Source: Cinclus cinclus (Eukaryota > Chordata > Aves > Passeriformes > Cinclidae). Taken from it: 64,000 bases of DNA. Location: NCBI RefSeq assembly GCF_963662255.1, contig NC_085047.1, positions 97,657,619 to 97,721,618 on the forward strand, in the 5' to 3' direction. The notes beneath the pieces were generated by a model that was given only the letters and a program-made list of their open reading frames with translations, did not search any database and was not told the origin of the DNA. The translations under genes were made by a program, and so were the position numbers. This document shows, piece by piece, positions 25,601 to 40,580 of the stretch; within the stretch, counting starts at the first letter, position 1; each line of letters opens with the position of its first letter.

Positions 25601-27716
25601 TTTGTTTTCCAATTTATTTATTACTTTATGAGTGATATTGCACAAGCATATGGTACAGAGACTTTCTGGATGTTAACTAAAGTTAATTTTGAAACCTGAT
25701 CCCCATATATAATTTTATTGGTCAGTTAGATTTATGGACTAGAACTGCTTTTAAATGATATCCTTTATAATTCTGAGGTTAAATTAATAAACTCTGTATT
25801 GATTTTGTTTTCTAATATTGTTTTTCAAGTGTTGCCATCAAATAATATTGCTTCTGTGGGTGTACACATGAACTATTTATTCATAGACTAGCTGTTCTTA
25901 GGAGTCTAATGGCATCAAAACTGTTCTCTGAAAAATAGTTCACTGTAGTAATAATATCTTTTAAATAAGCATATTTTAAAATAACATGAACATTCTTTAA
26001 ATTTGCAGTTATTTCATGGCTGAAATAGAGGTTTATTTGTATATTCCCTAGTATTTCTCTTGCTGCTTGGTGAATCATGGTTAACTGAACTCTGATTTTC
26101 TTAATGAAATATTAGTGTTTTTTGGGCTATCAACCAAGTCAGAAAAAAGTATATGTAGCTAGAACATGGACCTATGTATTTTGCATTGTGGTAGAGAGAT
26201 GAAACTACTATTCCAGTCATGGCTAGCTTCTGAAATGCTTGCTTTGAGCCTTTCTCTTACACAGTACACTTTTAAACTACTGCTAGTGGAATAAAATTAT
26301 TGTGCTGCCTTTTTTTTTTTAATCTTTTGTCTTTAACACAGCTGAAGTTTCAAGGAAGGTTTTTGATGATGGTAAGAGGATGCTAGCATTCTAAAATGAG
26401 ATGGCAAAATGCCTTATCCTTTGATTTTTAAACTAAGCTAGTGATTATTTAAGGCATAGCTCAGACCTTGTAGGACTGAACTGTGATAATCCTATATTAT
26501 TAATCTGCTGTTTGATTTGTAGAGCGCACTATGACGCCACATTCATTCAACCAGTCACTTGAAAGTGCTAATAAGAGATAGGCAAAGTGGGAAAAGGTAA
26601 TTTTTGTTGTAATCATTAATAAGTATGTATTTAGTTCAGCTGGAGTGCCAGGTGAAGTGAAAGGTTCATACCTTCGTGAGCAAACACTGTGCCACAAGGA
26701 GGGGGAAGTGGAGCTCTGCCTTGCCCAAAACTGCTCCTCCGAGTTTGCCCAGCAAAGGCTTCACACAGGTCAGCAGTGCTTTTTCATCCACCCAATGTCT
26801 GCTTAACTTGTCTGGGCAGAGCTGCAGAAATATGCCTGGGTCAGTGAACTCAGCTTAGGCTGCAGCACTCTTGGGGAGCTCAGGTATTTATTTCTTTGGA
26901 CAGGTACTGTACACACAGTGTGTGTATAGCACATTCCAGAGACACGGTGCCTTCTGCAACCTGCCTGTAATGAGGGACTGTGTATGTGCAGTAAATTGGC
27001 TGCTTCCCAAACAGAGCTAGGACAGTTTTCCTCTGAAAACAAATAGGATTTTCTGCTTTTTAAAAGGTTGATTCAAACAAAGCTTTTATTTTAAACTGAA
27101 TTATTTTACCACATCATGGTGTTGAAATGGAATTATTACAGGCAGTCTAGTTAAACATGCTCCTGAATAATTTCAGTGTCTCATGCAGCCATTCCACACA
27201 GAAACAGGACAGGTAATATAATTGTTTTTTTCAATAACTTGTTCATTAAGCCTTGGAGATGTAGAAGATCTGTATTTCCATTTACATTTTTTAATGACTT
27301 TGTTCCTATCTGAACTGGTTTGATTTAATGGAAGATTAATATAATTGATGGATAAACATACTGTTACACAGATAGTACATGCTAAAAATTTGTGCCCAAT
27401 ATACAGATTAACATCAGTTAATTTCAGAAGAAATTCCATCTTCAAGCAGCCTGTGAACATTTTCACCTGGTGTTTTACTGTCTAATCTTCACTCTAAATG
27501 CTGTCAATTAAGAAAAATAAAACTATTTATTTTTTCTCAAAGGTTTAGTTAATGTAGTGATGAAAGTTAAGGTGTAGTTCTTTGGTGTAAACTGGAGGTA
27601 TTTCAGGTATAATTAATGAGAATGGATTTGCAAACATGGTCGTCACTGTGTTTTTACTTATGCACTGAGGTCACAGGTTCACCCTTGGCTTTGTAATCAA
27701 GGACCTTGGTCCACAC

Positions 27717-27744
27717 TTGTTTTTTTGTTTTTTGTTTTTTTTTC
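27717..27744. repeat. T-rich low-complexity tract
   Basis: Three T-runs are separated by single G residues. Comparable T-runs of 10-15 nt occur near 22087, 34768, 35539, 38442, 44017, 48733 and 53898. Confidence 0.75.
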
Positions 27745-30700
27745 ACAAATGTGGATACAGTGATTAGTGAAGTTGTTGTAATGGCATGTTTGGAGAGTGA
27801 GTGATCACCACAGAAAAAGCTGAGATGATTTAAAGTATCACAGAACCCACACCTGAGCTTCAAAAGCAGAGCACTCAAGTCTTCCAGCTGTTTTAGTGCA
27901 AAGTCCATTCCCAGCCAGCTCTTGCTGAAGTCTCTTAAAATGACCAGGATGCTCTAACTTTAAAGACTGCAATGAGAAACCAGTCAGTCTTTAGCTCTGG
28001 TTTATCTGTCAGGGACAGTAAACTCCAGGTAAGGAGCAGAGGCGAACAGCTGCAGCGCTCGTGGTTTTACACCGGTGCCACCATTTGTGCAGTAGGTCTC
28101 AAAATAATATTTAATTGACTTGCCCATAGCCTTTGAATAATCTCTGCTGTGTTCAGACCTTCACCTGTGAGATGGCTGCCCAGGGTTGTATAGTGTATGT
28201 GTCTATACAGATAGAGACTTATCTGTATCTTCTAATAAATGGTTCTAGAGATGGGGTTAATACAGATGGTACCTATTCAGAAAATATCAGGGGAACAGGG
28301 AAAGCATTCTCCTGAACCTCTCTGTCGCAAATGAACAAAGTGGGTTTGTAGTTTTGTTGTATCTGAAATGGTTAACATTTTTTATTGGCTGCTCTGTGAG
28401 CTACAATGTGATTTAGCAAGCGTCCCAAATGTCTGTAACATGAATTGTGTTTATCGTCAACCTAAATCAGTTTAAATAAGCTTAGTTCAACTGATGCATG
28501 CACAAATTAATTTCCCTTTTATCTAACCAGCTTGCAGTCCTAATAAACAGAATAATCAATCATAGCTGCCTTCATCTATAGCATGATTGTATATCTCTGA
28601 TCCAGGAAATGCAGAATAATTTCTCTCTAGTCCCTACTTAGTTCCCCCTGTAATCAAGGTTTCTGGATATAATGATTCACCTTAATCATTTTTGCATTCC
28701 TTGATAGAAAAAAAATATATTTTTATTTTTTAGTTTGTCTGTTTAAAGGATGATTACATTCCAGATTGTAAAACTAATTTTAAAAGTATAAGATATTTTT
28801 GTTTCCCTGCTACACAGAAAAGAATGCAAGTCTGACTCAGAGAACTCTTTGTAAACACAATGGCAATGATACCATGCTTTGAACAGTTTGTACTGTGCAC
28901 TCATCCTTTTTAGTAATAGCTGTTTTGAGGCCACTGGCATCTTTCTTACTGATTGAAGTGAGTCCAGGACTCTGGCTAGACATTTTCCCTCTTCATTGAA
29001 TTATAAAGTGCCAAGCAAAACCTGAGGTTAGCTTCGTGTGAGATGCTAGAAAATGCTGAAACAATTAAAACTTCCCTTTAGGTCACTGGCCTTCAAATAA
29101 TGCTTTAACTTTTATTCTGAACTGTCTGAACCATAAATCAGGTGTCTTCAATATTTTAATTTTATACAGATATAGTATATCACACATTTAGTAGTACTTC
29201 TGTCTAGATAGGCAATTATAAAAATACATAATATGTAAAACATGACATTTATTTACAGTCGCATTTCACAGCTGCGTAGTGCAATTTTGCCTTTGGTAAC
29301 CAATTGTGCCTCTTGAAATTGAAAAATGCATCAAGGAGACCTTATGTTTTCGGTGGTTTATCTCAAAATGTGTGTTTAGAATATGTCCCATTAAGTGCAG
29401 TTGGTAATATTAGGAAAACAGCAGTCTGTATGAAGAAGTATTCCTACCATAAAATTTATTGGCAGTTCCTGGACTGCTAGTTTAGAAATACTGTTGCAGA
29501 TCGAGGTATATCAAGGAGCTGATATTGAGATGACTCTTTTCCTCTATATTAAAAATAGAGCATCATTATGCAAAAATAATAATTCTTCCAGTGGCGCAAA
29601 AGAAGGGTACAGTGCACCTTTTTGAATAAGCATTGTAATACGGTCTTAACTGTATGTCTTCTTGTTCCTTATGTGATTCCTTTCCATGAATACAGATATT
29701 AAATATTTTTGGTCATTCAAGGCTCAATAATTTGCCTCAAAATTTGACCTCAGATGTAAATTAATCTCTTGTTTAAAAATAAATTACATCAGGTTTTAGA
29801 ACAGGAATCTCATTTTGTGCTTCTAATTTCATGCCTTTTTTTTTCTTTTTTTGCAAATCCTTTCTTTTTCAAGTCAAAAGTTCAGCTGTGTTAAAATGTG
29901 ACTAAATCTAAACTTGGTATCTGAAGTGACATGAGGTCTTTCCAGCCTGTTTTCACAAAATATTGCCTCCAACATTTCCAGATAAATTATTTCATTCCAA
30001 TATTGTTTATTTCCTTCTTTTAAAGTACTCTAAATTTTTTTCAAGCTAGAAATCACAGCTGGATGACTCTGTTTTAAACAATTTGAGATGATAAATCATT
30101 GTTCAGTAGTAAACTGGAGAAGCTGTTTTTACTTGTAATGTATGCATGCATTCAATTTCTCTCTAGAAACGGATAGGTCTTTGTAAATCATCTACTTTAA
30201 AAACAAGCCCAAATCTTTTGAATTTAACCTAATTAGATAATTTTTGGGAGTCTGTTAATATATACAGTCTTTGCAAGCTCAGAGAGTGAAGATTCTCCCC
30301 ATTAAGCACATGTTGAAAATTATGCACAGATCGTTAAAAAAGAGAAAAGTAACAAATACTGTATCGGTTTTTAAAATAATAGCCCTAGGCCAGAGAAGCA
30401 AAAGTTAAGGAAGCAAAGCTATTTGTGGTGCCATCAATGTGAAAATTGTGCTCTGAGGAATGGTATCAGTACTTGGGTTAGGGAAGTTAAGTGGAAGAGG
30501 AGGAGTGAATGGTCAGACAGCCTTGGCTGGGAGGCCTAAGCCTGGGGTTCATCTGAATATCTCTTCCCCATAGATGTTCGATTAGCTAGCGTGGCCAAAA
30601 TCAAAAAATGAGAGGAAAAAAACCTTGGTATTAAGCCAGCTGTTACTGCCTATTACCAGTTTTGTATAAATACAGATTTGCCAACTGGTCGTCCTAATGT

Positions 30701-31539
30701 TTTCCTATAAATTAACCATCTTTCTTTATATTAACGTTTCTCATCAAAGTTGTGTTTTGGGAGTTTCCAAAATCTCCTTACCTGGAGTTTCCATTTCTCT
30801 TGTGGATATTATTTCAATCCTTCTCCAAAGCTTTCGTGGTGCCATGTCTCTCATTCTTGCTTTGGTCATCTGTCCTGTAATCGAGGCATGCCCTTGCCTT
30901 GCATACAGCAGCTCAGATAAAGAGTATGTCAGCTTCGTTGGAGTCCAGCCTCTTGGCACATGTTTCCTGTTGACTCTTTAGTCAGGTTTGGGTTAGGATT
31001 TCACAGGAGACTGAGCACTGAGAACTCATTGATAGGTAATGGTCTGCATCATTGTATTATGTTTTGTGTTCCTAATATTTTGATACAAGAATACTGGAGA
31101 CAAATGAGATTGCATTTGTATTGATTTAAACCACTGTTGCTATGCAGCAGAAGAACTGTATGTCCCTTTGAAAGAGAGCAAAATGGGAGTGGCCTTGTTT
31201 TTACAGGGATAGAGGAAATAAAATTTCTGGTACTGTGGCAAGCCTTTAACTCCTGGAGTGGATTTGTTGATGAAATCTTTCAGGTGTATGGTTTTTATAG
31301 CTGCGGCTTTGTCCCATTTGTTCAAGTTAACTACTAAAGTCAGCCCCAGGGCTTGTTTACTTAATTGTACTAATGCTTCTCGGTGACTCTGGAGAGAGTT
31401 CAGTTTACACAGCAGATTTTATTCACTGTGTGATTTCTTAGTGTTCTGGAAACGTGCATCATTCTCTTTATTGAACTTTTTTTTTATCTTGAGAAGATAC
31501 TAGAAGCTTCAAATGGGTGATTTTCCTAAAACCCTTGCA

Positions 31540-31770
31540 AATGCAGCAGCTCTAGTCTCCTGTGGAGGTGCCACCTCGAAAGGCAGGTGCAGAGCTGTTT
31601 ACCACGGTCAGACGTGATCGTGCCGTTCTAAATTAAATCTGCCCAAGATGGTTAGCAGGAACTAATCAAATCACTTGCTCCATTTGATCTGCTCCCATCG
31701 CCTTTTTATCAAAGCTCATTTAAACTGCTTAAACTAGAACTGAACTGATAAAACAGGTAAAATCATACAT
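31540..31770. promoter_or_regulatory. Possible intronic regulatory element (weak)
   Basis: Five CpGs fall within about 50 bp (31577-31625) in otherwise CpG-poor DNA. They are followed by an AT-rich segment with ATCAAAG (31708-31714), the TCF/LEF core, and several TAAAT/TAATC homeobox-like words. The stretch has no repeat signature. The call rests on composition and short motifs only. Confidence 0.2.
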
Positions 31771-33619
31771 CTGTGATGTTTTCCTGCTCTTGTTTTTTGT
31801 ATTATCAGAGCCTAAAATGTAGGCACAAAACTGCCTAAAACTAATGACAATTTATTGTATACTGTACCTTCTTATCTGAATCGTTCCATAAATTTAGCTA
31901 CTCTTACTTTTGCTTTGAACAATGCAGAATAGCTTTTTATTACCATGTAGTATTTTTAATTAATATAGAAGATAAAAATTAACATTCTGCCCTTAGAATT
32001 ACCTCATTTCCTTATGGGTAATAGACAATGTATACGAAGTTGTTGGGGCATTGCTTTAAAAACACTGTTACTTTTTTCCCTGTAGTAATTAAACACTTGA
32101 AAACAACAGTCATTTCCTGTGGATGATGTGTAATCTCTACATAATTAATAGGCTTTTCAGCCCAGTATTGGACTAAAACCAGTCCATATTATGTTTCCCC
32201 GTCCCCAGTTGTATTACACCAGATCAGTACATTGAATGTTAACTAAGCAGATCTGGAAGCAGAAAATAACTGGGCTATTAGGAGAATTCTTATGAACCTC
32301 TTTCTTCCCCTGCATTTGAAAAGCTGTTATTTTTGGTGATCATCAGTGATATTCAGTGATCAGTTCTCAATAATCCATCTTCAGGTTTGAATTGTGCTGT
32401 TGAGTCTGTGCCATCTGCAATACCCTTGATGTGGCAGCAGTGGAAATTAGGTGATTTAAAGTGAAGTAGTCATTGGGATTTGATTCCTGATCAGTTTTGC
32501 AGGCATTTTTAATGCTTTTTCATCTAATTAGTAAATCACTACTTAAATTAGGCCCACCAAGTTGAAACAGAAGTAAATGGATGAGGTCAAGACTTAAAGC
32601 AAGATGTGGTTGTTTACTGTATGTAGAACAGATAGGACTGGATTTTGCAGAAGCCTGGGGCTTAGGAAAGGGTTGACAGGGTGCCTCTTTTTTTCAAGTT
32701 AAATTATTTACCTCTTGCAGCTGGCAGGACAGTATTTCTGAATACATAAAGATTTGGGAGAAAGGGGAGCAATTGCAAAATGGTTTTCTGTGTGCTGTGC
32801 TGAATGGTGAGCTATTTTTTGAAAGATTATAATTGAATGTTGAGTATATTAAAACAAACTTATTCCACTCATGTTTAAAGGGTATTTGATTACATTAAAG
32901 GCCAAATTGTGGCTTTGAATTTGCGTACAGATTTTGGAAAGTAACAGCATAGCTTCAAGTTGAGATAACTTTCATATTTGAGTGTCTCCCCCAAATACTG
33001 GTACTAGTGCAAATGGTAACAAGGGAGTGTTTGCTGTATTTTTGACTATCAGTTATAGTCCATGCTGATAAAAGACAGTCAGATCTAAATCACCTTCCCT
33101 CTGAAACAGACAAATGGCTGAGTAAGTTTTGGTCAGATACAGCTATTTGTATCTATGGCAACAACACTGCAAAAAGGGGTATTGAAGCCCTGCAAATTAG
33201 AGTTAGTTTCACTTTGACACAACTTATTAGAAGTAATGTGCAGGAAAGAAAACTGCAGCAGGTTGACCTTTGGTTTCCTTAAGTCAATTTTATTCCCACT
33301 GACTATGGCAGTAATACAATGACGAGCAGTATAAATTCCCAAGTCTGTAATACCATTTATTCAAAAGGCTTTGCAGGCCATACAGCAAGAAGTGCAAAGC
33401 CTGGCCAGCGAGGCTACAGTGCGGTATTAAATCTGCCCAGCCATGGCTGAGCTCCCCACAGTGGAGTTCTACTATTCCCTAAGTGTCCTGCAGCCTCCTG
33501 GGGTCACCTGCACTCTGGTGACAGCTGGGACTCTCCAGGCTCCAGCTTCTGCCTGTCAGGCTCCACAGGGGTTTCAGTGAGGAACAAATTATAAGGCATG
33601 TGAATACCATTATTATACA

Positions 33620-33672
33620 CTTGGACTTCATGATCCTAAAGGTCTTTTCCAACCTAAACGATTATTTTATTT
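33620..33672 (+). mobile_element. CR1 LINE, short 3' tail fragment
   Basis: The stretch TTGGACTTCATGATCCTAAA followed by GGTCTTTTCCAACCTAAACG and ATTATTTTAT matches the last ~50 bp of CR1 elements, sense on the + strand. The GC-richer 33360-33600 just before it may be an older, unrecognisable part of the same insertion, but I cannot align it. Confidence 0.7.
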
Positions 33673-36600
33673 CATGTACTGCTTTTAGCTCCAGATTTTC
33701 TCTTGCCTACGTTACCTGTAAAAATTGATTATGAATTTTTTGTCTATTTTTTAATGCTACAAATATTTCCAGATTTAACCATTCACTCTTTCAATGGTAG
33801 CGGTAAAAAGTGATTGCTATCAAAAGTAGGCAGATGACAGTGATAATCATATCTTTTCCTTTTTTTCTCTCTTTTATTTTATTTTACTGTCAGTTATCTA
33901 ATTAATGCTACTCGGGATAGAGGAAGTCAGTTATTGATTTCAAGAGATACTGTAGATGTTGCCAAGTTTAGTCAGCTGTGTCTTGGAAATAGAAAACTGC
34001 AAATTTTCAGCCACCCCACCATAAAGATAACCTTCATTCTGAATCCCCTCAACATTAAGGAGAAATAATGAAGTTTTAAAAGCATGACAAAGAAATGAGA
34101 AAAGGCAAAAAAAATTGTGGTGTGTGACATGAGAAAGTGTGAGCTTAGAAAGTGGATAAACCCATTTTTTAATGTAGCCCCCTGCATCCTTCCTCTTCGT
34201 CCTTGTGAGCTGTGCCTTCCTTAGAGCTGAAAGTAGTGAGGTTCTCTGAGTACCTCGGGATCCCTGTCATGCCCCTGCTTCACTTGAGAGCCATAAAGTC
34301 TCACCCTTTACTTTGATAGCTCCAATGGCTTTAGTCAAGAGCTTTAATGAAAGTTCTTTGGGAAAGAGGCTTTGACTTTCCATCTCCTGTCAGAGAGACT
34401 TGCCATGTTGTGCAGCAGTTAAAAAATAACTACTAACACCAGCAGTGAAAACAAGGAGAGCAAAAAAGGCAAGAGTGTGTATTTCTGCAGTTGTTCGGAA
34501 ATGGATTATACTTTTGACACTTTATTCTCATCTGCTAAGGCAGTACTTCTGCTCTTATTTTGTTGCTTTTCTGGAAGATGAACAGAGGGAATATGGAGAT
34601 AAGCAATTGTAAAGGGAATTTTTGGTTGTCTAAGCACATGCACAAATTAGATTTCCCTTCCCCTGCTTCTTCTGGCTATCTGCCAATTAATAATTTGAAT
34701 TAACAGGATCTGGAGGGTTGGGAGTGTGACGCAATTGAATCAACCTTGAATTCAAAGTCATGGCTGTTTTTTTGTTTTTTTTTTATTGTGAGGATGAAGT
34801 GTCTTGAAGAGAATTTTGAAAGTGAAGATACATGTAGTTTGATAAGGTTTACTTTCTCATTTTGGGATTTTGCTTCCTTTTTTTCTGTGTGTTTTGTCCA
34901 GCTAATTACCACTAAACACTGGTGAGATGAATGAATCCTTAGTGAACTATTATAAAGCACTTTACAGTGAGATCTAAGTAAAAAGATTAAGTTGTATTTC
35001 CCAAGGTTGGAATTGAGAATCAAATGTAATCTTTGGGAATCAGTCTTCAGCCTAAATGGTGGAGTTTTAATTATTATTTTGAATTATAAAACACATTTAA
35101 TTAAGACAATATGAAGCAAGTTTGAAATAAATTCTCATCATTTTAGTGCTCAAAGGACAGCCTTATTTACAATTTCCAGTGCTGCAGGGGTTTTTCTTTC
35201 TCTTGCACAAAAATGGCTTAGAGAGTGTACAAGACCAAACATATGACTTAGTAGCAAAGGATGATGTTTCTGGATAAGACTGTTTTTCTCTAAGGGCGCT
35301 TGGTGGCTTGTTACAAAATTTTGTTACATTCCAAGCTTTTAAGGCAAAATGAATTGTGTAGGACATGAAAACAAATGTTTCTTTTCAACACATTTTTAAG
35401 CTCATATAAATAGACTTTAACAAGTAATTGCTCTTTGGATTAACTGTGAATTTCATTTACTGCCTGACTCACTTGTGTGGTCAAACTACATCATTTAAGG
35501 TGATAGCTTAAGAATGATTATAAAACCTGTGTGATTGTTTTTTTTTTTCCTAAAAAAGGATTTCTCTTTATTTAAGTACAGAAAAAAATAGTATAGTGTG
35601 TATAGATCTCTTAATATATAATTCAATTTTTTTCTTTAATTATTAGATACCACTTCCACCTGCATTGCTGCCTGTGCACCATATTCACACTTGAGCAGAG
35701 ACATTTTCAGTGGCAGGAGCAGTGCTGTAGTGGACAGAGCCATGGCAGGAGTCTTTAGGGCTGCCAGATGAAACCTGCCTGTCATCTTTCACTCAGCAGA
35801 GCCAGCTTACCTAGGGCTGACTGAAGATGATAAAACACACCTTTCCAGATATCAGTCAGGGTTACAAAACAAATCTGCAATTGAACCAGACTTCAGAATC
35901 AGACATCCTGATGTTTATCCATTTGGATGTGTCCACTGGTGCTGTTTACGGTAAGGTAGCACCTTCTGTAGTGCTCAGGCTTAGCAGCTGAGGAGTGACA
36001 CCAGGGTCCCCGGCCAGAATGGACTGTAGGCGTGTCACAGCTCCTCATCCTGGAACAGCCTGCTTCCACACTACAACGTCCATCCCTGCCCAAAGCAGGT
36101 CAGAGCTCAGGAGAAGAGCAAGCTTCTGCAGTGAGACCCACATCTCCTACCAGGCTGCAAGCCAGAGCAAGCACATACCTGGGGACTTCATTCTGCCTCC
36201 AGCCCTGGTCTCTGTAGCTAAGCCAACCAAACAAAAATGTGTCTGTGATTCCAGTTATAGATTACAGGCACAGTTCAGCTGTCCAGGAGTGTCATTTTCT
36301 CTTTTAGCATATTATGGGGCATTTATTTTCCTTGGTTGTGAGGTCAGAGAGATTAATGTGTGACTGTAGAAAGTACCAGATACACTTTTAAAACTGTGGA
36401 AAGTTTTGAACACAGTGAAGGAAAATGTCAATTCTCTGTCAAAGTATAGACCAAGGAGTTTAATACTGGAAGATGTAACTTGAACTTCAGAGCAGATTTC
36501 CCTTGAGTCCCTAATAGAGACAGAAAACAATGTTCTTTTGTGAACTTTGCTGCAGCACTGTACTAAAGTTATAAAGTTGTTCCAAGTGACAGAAAAAAGT

Positions 36601-39600
36601 CATGTTGCACCTTTTTTTGTATGCATCCCACAGCTTTATGCATACTGTCACTTTTTTGTTATATTTGCAGCTCCATAAAATGTTTCTCATCTTCCGTATA
36701 TATTAGAGTATTTGAAACCAGCATGCCATTCATCATTATCAAAAACAACAACCTCTCTTTAAGTGGTTGTTAGTTGATGTAATGTCCAGAACAGGAGGAG
36801 AATATGAAAACCAGTGTAGCAAGTTCCTGGAATAGCCGTTGTACAGAAGTTATTTGCTGCCTTAGTTACAAGTCCAAGTCCTCAGGCGTTTTCTGTCATG
36901 TGTCAGTGTCCCCTCGCTGATGTGTCCTTTGGTTCCAGTTAGGGCCTGGAGCTACTCAGTAATGAGCCAAACAGGGCAGTGGAAGCACCAAGGGCATCTC
37001 AGGTTCTTTCCCAGTCTGATGTTCTTGGGTAGATAAACTGTTTACTTCTGTACCATAGGCTTAACCTTCTCTGTCGTCTCCCAAATGACAGGTGTGCTTT
37101 GCTGTACTTCACCGTGGAAGGAGCCTTCAGAGGCTATGAGCATCTTGGCAGTGTCAAAATTGTTATTATCCTATCTACTAACACCCTGTATGCCCATTTA
37201 CTTGAATTGCTGTACAGGTGGTAAGTTACCCATTTTGCTAAGCAGCAGTCTATATGAATAACTGGTTATCCTCAAAAAGGAATGTAATTCGTGGTTTCTG
37301 TTGGCTTTCCTGGAGGTGTTTGATTGTTATGTTTCAGTCAGGTAGTTTTAATAACACTGAGGTCAAATATTTGAGTGTGGACTTTTTTATTCCTACTTCC
37401 AAGACTAGGTGAAGGCAGCCTCAAGGGAATTTTCTGGAAGAGTTTATTCAGATGCTGACTGTCAATAGTATCTCCAATATAATTTCAGAAATGGGTGATA
37501 ATGTCTGAGTGTTTGCTGTCAAAATAGAGCTGGGGTCAAAAGCACTATACTGAATGGAAATCCCTTGTCACATTTCCCTATGGAAGCAGCAGATAACTAG
37601 ACTGAACTGAAACTGAAGACAGTGTTTTTTATGACACAAACTGAACTCCTGCCAATGACAAATTTCAAGGTATACTGTGAAAATGAAACAATGCAGTGCT
37701 AGCTGAAGTGCATGACATAACTATGAATAGATGTCCCCATGTGTACGACGCGGCTCCTACCTTTCTGTACTTGGAGAAAGCAGTTTCACATGCACCAAGG
37801 TCGACAGAGTAGCTGTATCCTGCAAAGCTCATGTCATGCATGAAAGTACATAAAGACCATCTGGGAACTATAAAAATAGCCTGTCCTGGCTGGATGATTT
37901 GTGTGGTGGCCAAGGACTGATACGCTCATTCAGGAAACAGCAAAACAATGTCAAACTTGTTGGGAAATAACCAGGCTTATTTTCATCCTTGGGAATGGCC
38001 TGGTATCTCATGGAACGAAATACACCAGGAGACTTTCAACCCCACAGTTCCTGAATACCCTGAAGGAGTCCGTGTGAACTGAAGTGCTCCAGTGCAGACA
38101 GTGGGCAATGTTAGGATTAATCGTAGTATTTTAAGATTTCTTGTTTGGTATTTCTGAGAAAGACTAAGAGCAATTGCAGAGTTTAACTCATATCTATTAT
38201 TTTTTTCTAACTTTTTACACTTTTAAAAGGGCTTTTTTAAAGTTTTCAGATGAGGTTATATCAGTTTCTCATTTAAAAAAAAATAAGCTGGCCACATGCT
38301 GATCAGCCTTGTGCAGCTATCTTCAAATGGTTCATATAATGATCTTGTGCGAGGATGGTTTATAAAACAGGACTGAATTTTTTTTAATTGACCTACAGGA
38401 ATGTAAGGCATGGAACTTAAATCTGGATAACATTGGCCAGATTTTTTTTTTTTTAAGCTGAGTCTAGGAAGGATGATTCTAAACCAAGAGACGTATTTAT
38501 AAACAGTCAAACTCAATTTCAGCCTTTCTATGAAGTAGAAGAAATAGAGATATTAATGATGACTGGTTTTCTGAGGAGCATTTAATGTGTCACGGGTGTC
38601 ACAACAGCAGCTTCTGAGCAGTTTTAATTAGGTTATCATACCTAAATGACTTCTGTAGAAGCCCTTAACCTGAACACTGTAACTTGTGACAAGTCTGTCT
38701 TCTGGTTTTTATTGTTAATGGATATGCTAGATAAAGCTGTGTTCTCCAGCCACATCAGGCAGTCCAGGCACTATTTTAAATGCTGTTAGGAAGTCTAGGA
38801 CATGCTATTAAGAGAGTAGCTGCAAGCCACCTCCCTGGTCTGGTTTTTAACATTGAGCATCTAATTGTTGCCATGCATTTCTGACCTCCAAACTGCCATT
38901 TTATATTGAAGACAGTTTATTAGTCTGAAGGACCTGGATGCGATTCTGTTAAACTACATTTGTGTTTTCTTTAACACTATTGGCTAAATTTGGATTGAGA
39001 TTGGAGATTTGAAAGGGTCATGCCATTGTGTCCCCAGTGCCTGCAAAATTTTGTTTAGCTTACACCAGATTCAGCCAAAATTTAATTTGATCTATGGGAA
39101 ATAGAAACAGCTGTAGACTTCAGAGGTAGTTTGATTTCTGAATTTACACAAGATTTGAGATGTACTTACAGCTCTTTGGTCTCCTGTTTGGTTTTTGCCA
39201 CTATTATAATTGTATAAAAAGGAATTAAAGTCGTATAAGTGTATAAAAGGAATGAAAAACCTTATTTTCAATGTGGAAGAACATACAGGATATACTTGGT
39301 ACCATGAAAAACTTGCAGGTTCTTTCTATTTTTCCAGACATACAAGAGGATTTATTGTGGAAGAATCTGTTCTTTCTTCAATACAGCGGTAGTTTGATCT
39401 TCTATCTGAAGGCAAAATCTTCATAATAGTGTTTTCACATTTAATATTAGTTATATTTCAGATCTTGTATAGGGAACAGTTACGCTGTAGTTTTTCATTT
39501 TTCTCTGTATAATCCCTTACTTCTGAAGGTGACACAAGTCAGTATTCTGTTTCTCCCTAAAGGAAATGGATGATTTCTTGAATGACAAAAAGGCCATTTT

Positions 39601-40580
39601 GCATAAGAGGTATAGTTACAGACACCCGTTCCCCTGGAGAAAAAAATGTAACACATTTATTCCACTTGCTGAATACAAGTCTTCATTCATGTGTGATCTT
39701 GTGAGGAGGGAGAAATTGGAGCCGGGCTTTTTCCCAGGTTTCTTGAGTGGTTTCAAGTGAGGGAATGTAGTGTGGGTGTTCCAGGAGTTGTGAAATCTTT
39801 GGAATACCGACTTGAAGCAGAAGCAATTGTGCAACTTTCCTGTTTTATAGCCTCACCTGTAATCAAAGTAAATGATGTTTCCTAAATACTATTAGAAGGT
39901 GCAATTAAACAGCAGGAATTAAATAGGAAAGCATTTCTTTTCTCTTGGAATAGAGCCTTTCTTCAGCTGGCATTCTCATCCACCACAGCTTTCACTGGGC
40001 CACATCCCACACCTGGCAGCCTCTTCCTTCTTCGCTGTGCCTGTGTCCTTGCCTTGTCATTGAAGCTTTTTTTCGTGTCCCCAGGATGCACATCCATGTG
40101 CTCAGACCTTGCCCCATGTGCAAGTTCACGATGTCTCTGCTCAGGCTCAGCTGCTTGGTTCCAGGGAGAAGCTCAGGGAATGGATTTTACCTTTGCAGGA
40201 GAAAAAAAATGACTCCACCAACAGGTGGCTGGAGAGGCTGTACTGGTGGGTGGCCTTTGCAGCTTTAATTTTAGCATTCCCACTGTAAGATACTTGATGA
40301 TGTGTTATGTGTCTGTGGTAATTTGTGTGTTCTGTGGCTCCGTGTCCCATGCATTAGTGAATGTAGGCATCAAGTGTCAATGGCTTACCCCTCCAGCTTC
40401 ACTTCATAGGCATTCTAGCAACTGGCTTTTAAATTATTTCATATAAGCACAAAATTTAAATAAAAGTGTGTTTGTAAGCAAAAAGGATCCTTATAAAAAT
40501 TAAATAAAAGTTGTAATTCCACTTTATATAAGCTAATTGCCCCAGTTTAAAAATATACCTGCTGCAAGAGTAGTTGCTTA
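33673..40580. other. Probable TBL1X 5' intron, second part
   Basis: No supported gene. The 122-codon frame at 35995-36363 has no recognisable domain and no flanking splice sites, and is treated as chance. Confidence 0.55.

Larger units (their letters stand above)
22658..33619. other. Probable TBL1X 5' intron, first part
   Basis: AT-rich sequence without recognisable exons or young repeats. A few CpG-bearing spots (28041-28075 and 31577-31625) could be regulatory. Confidence 0.55.

Noticed and set aside
35995..36363. 122-codon + strand open frame in GC-richer DNA
   Set aside because: It lacks domain features and flanking splice signals, and another frame is also open over part of it.
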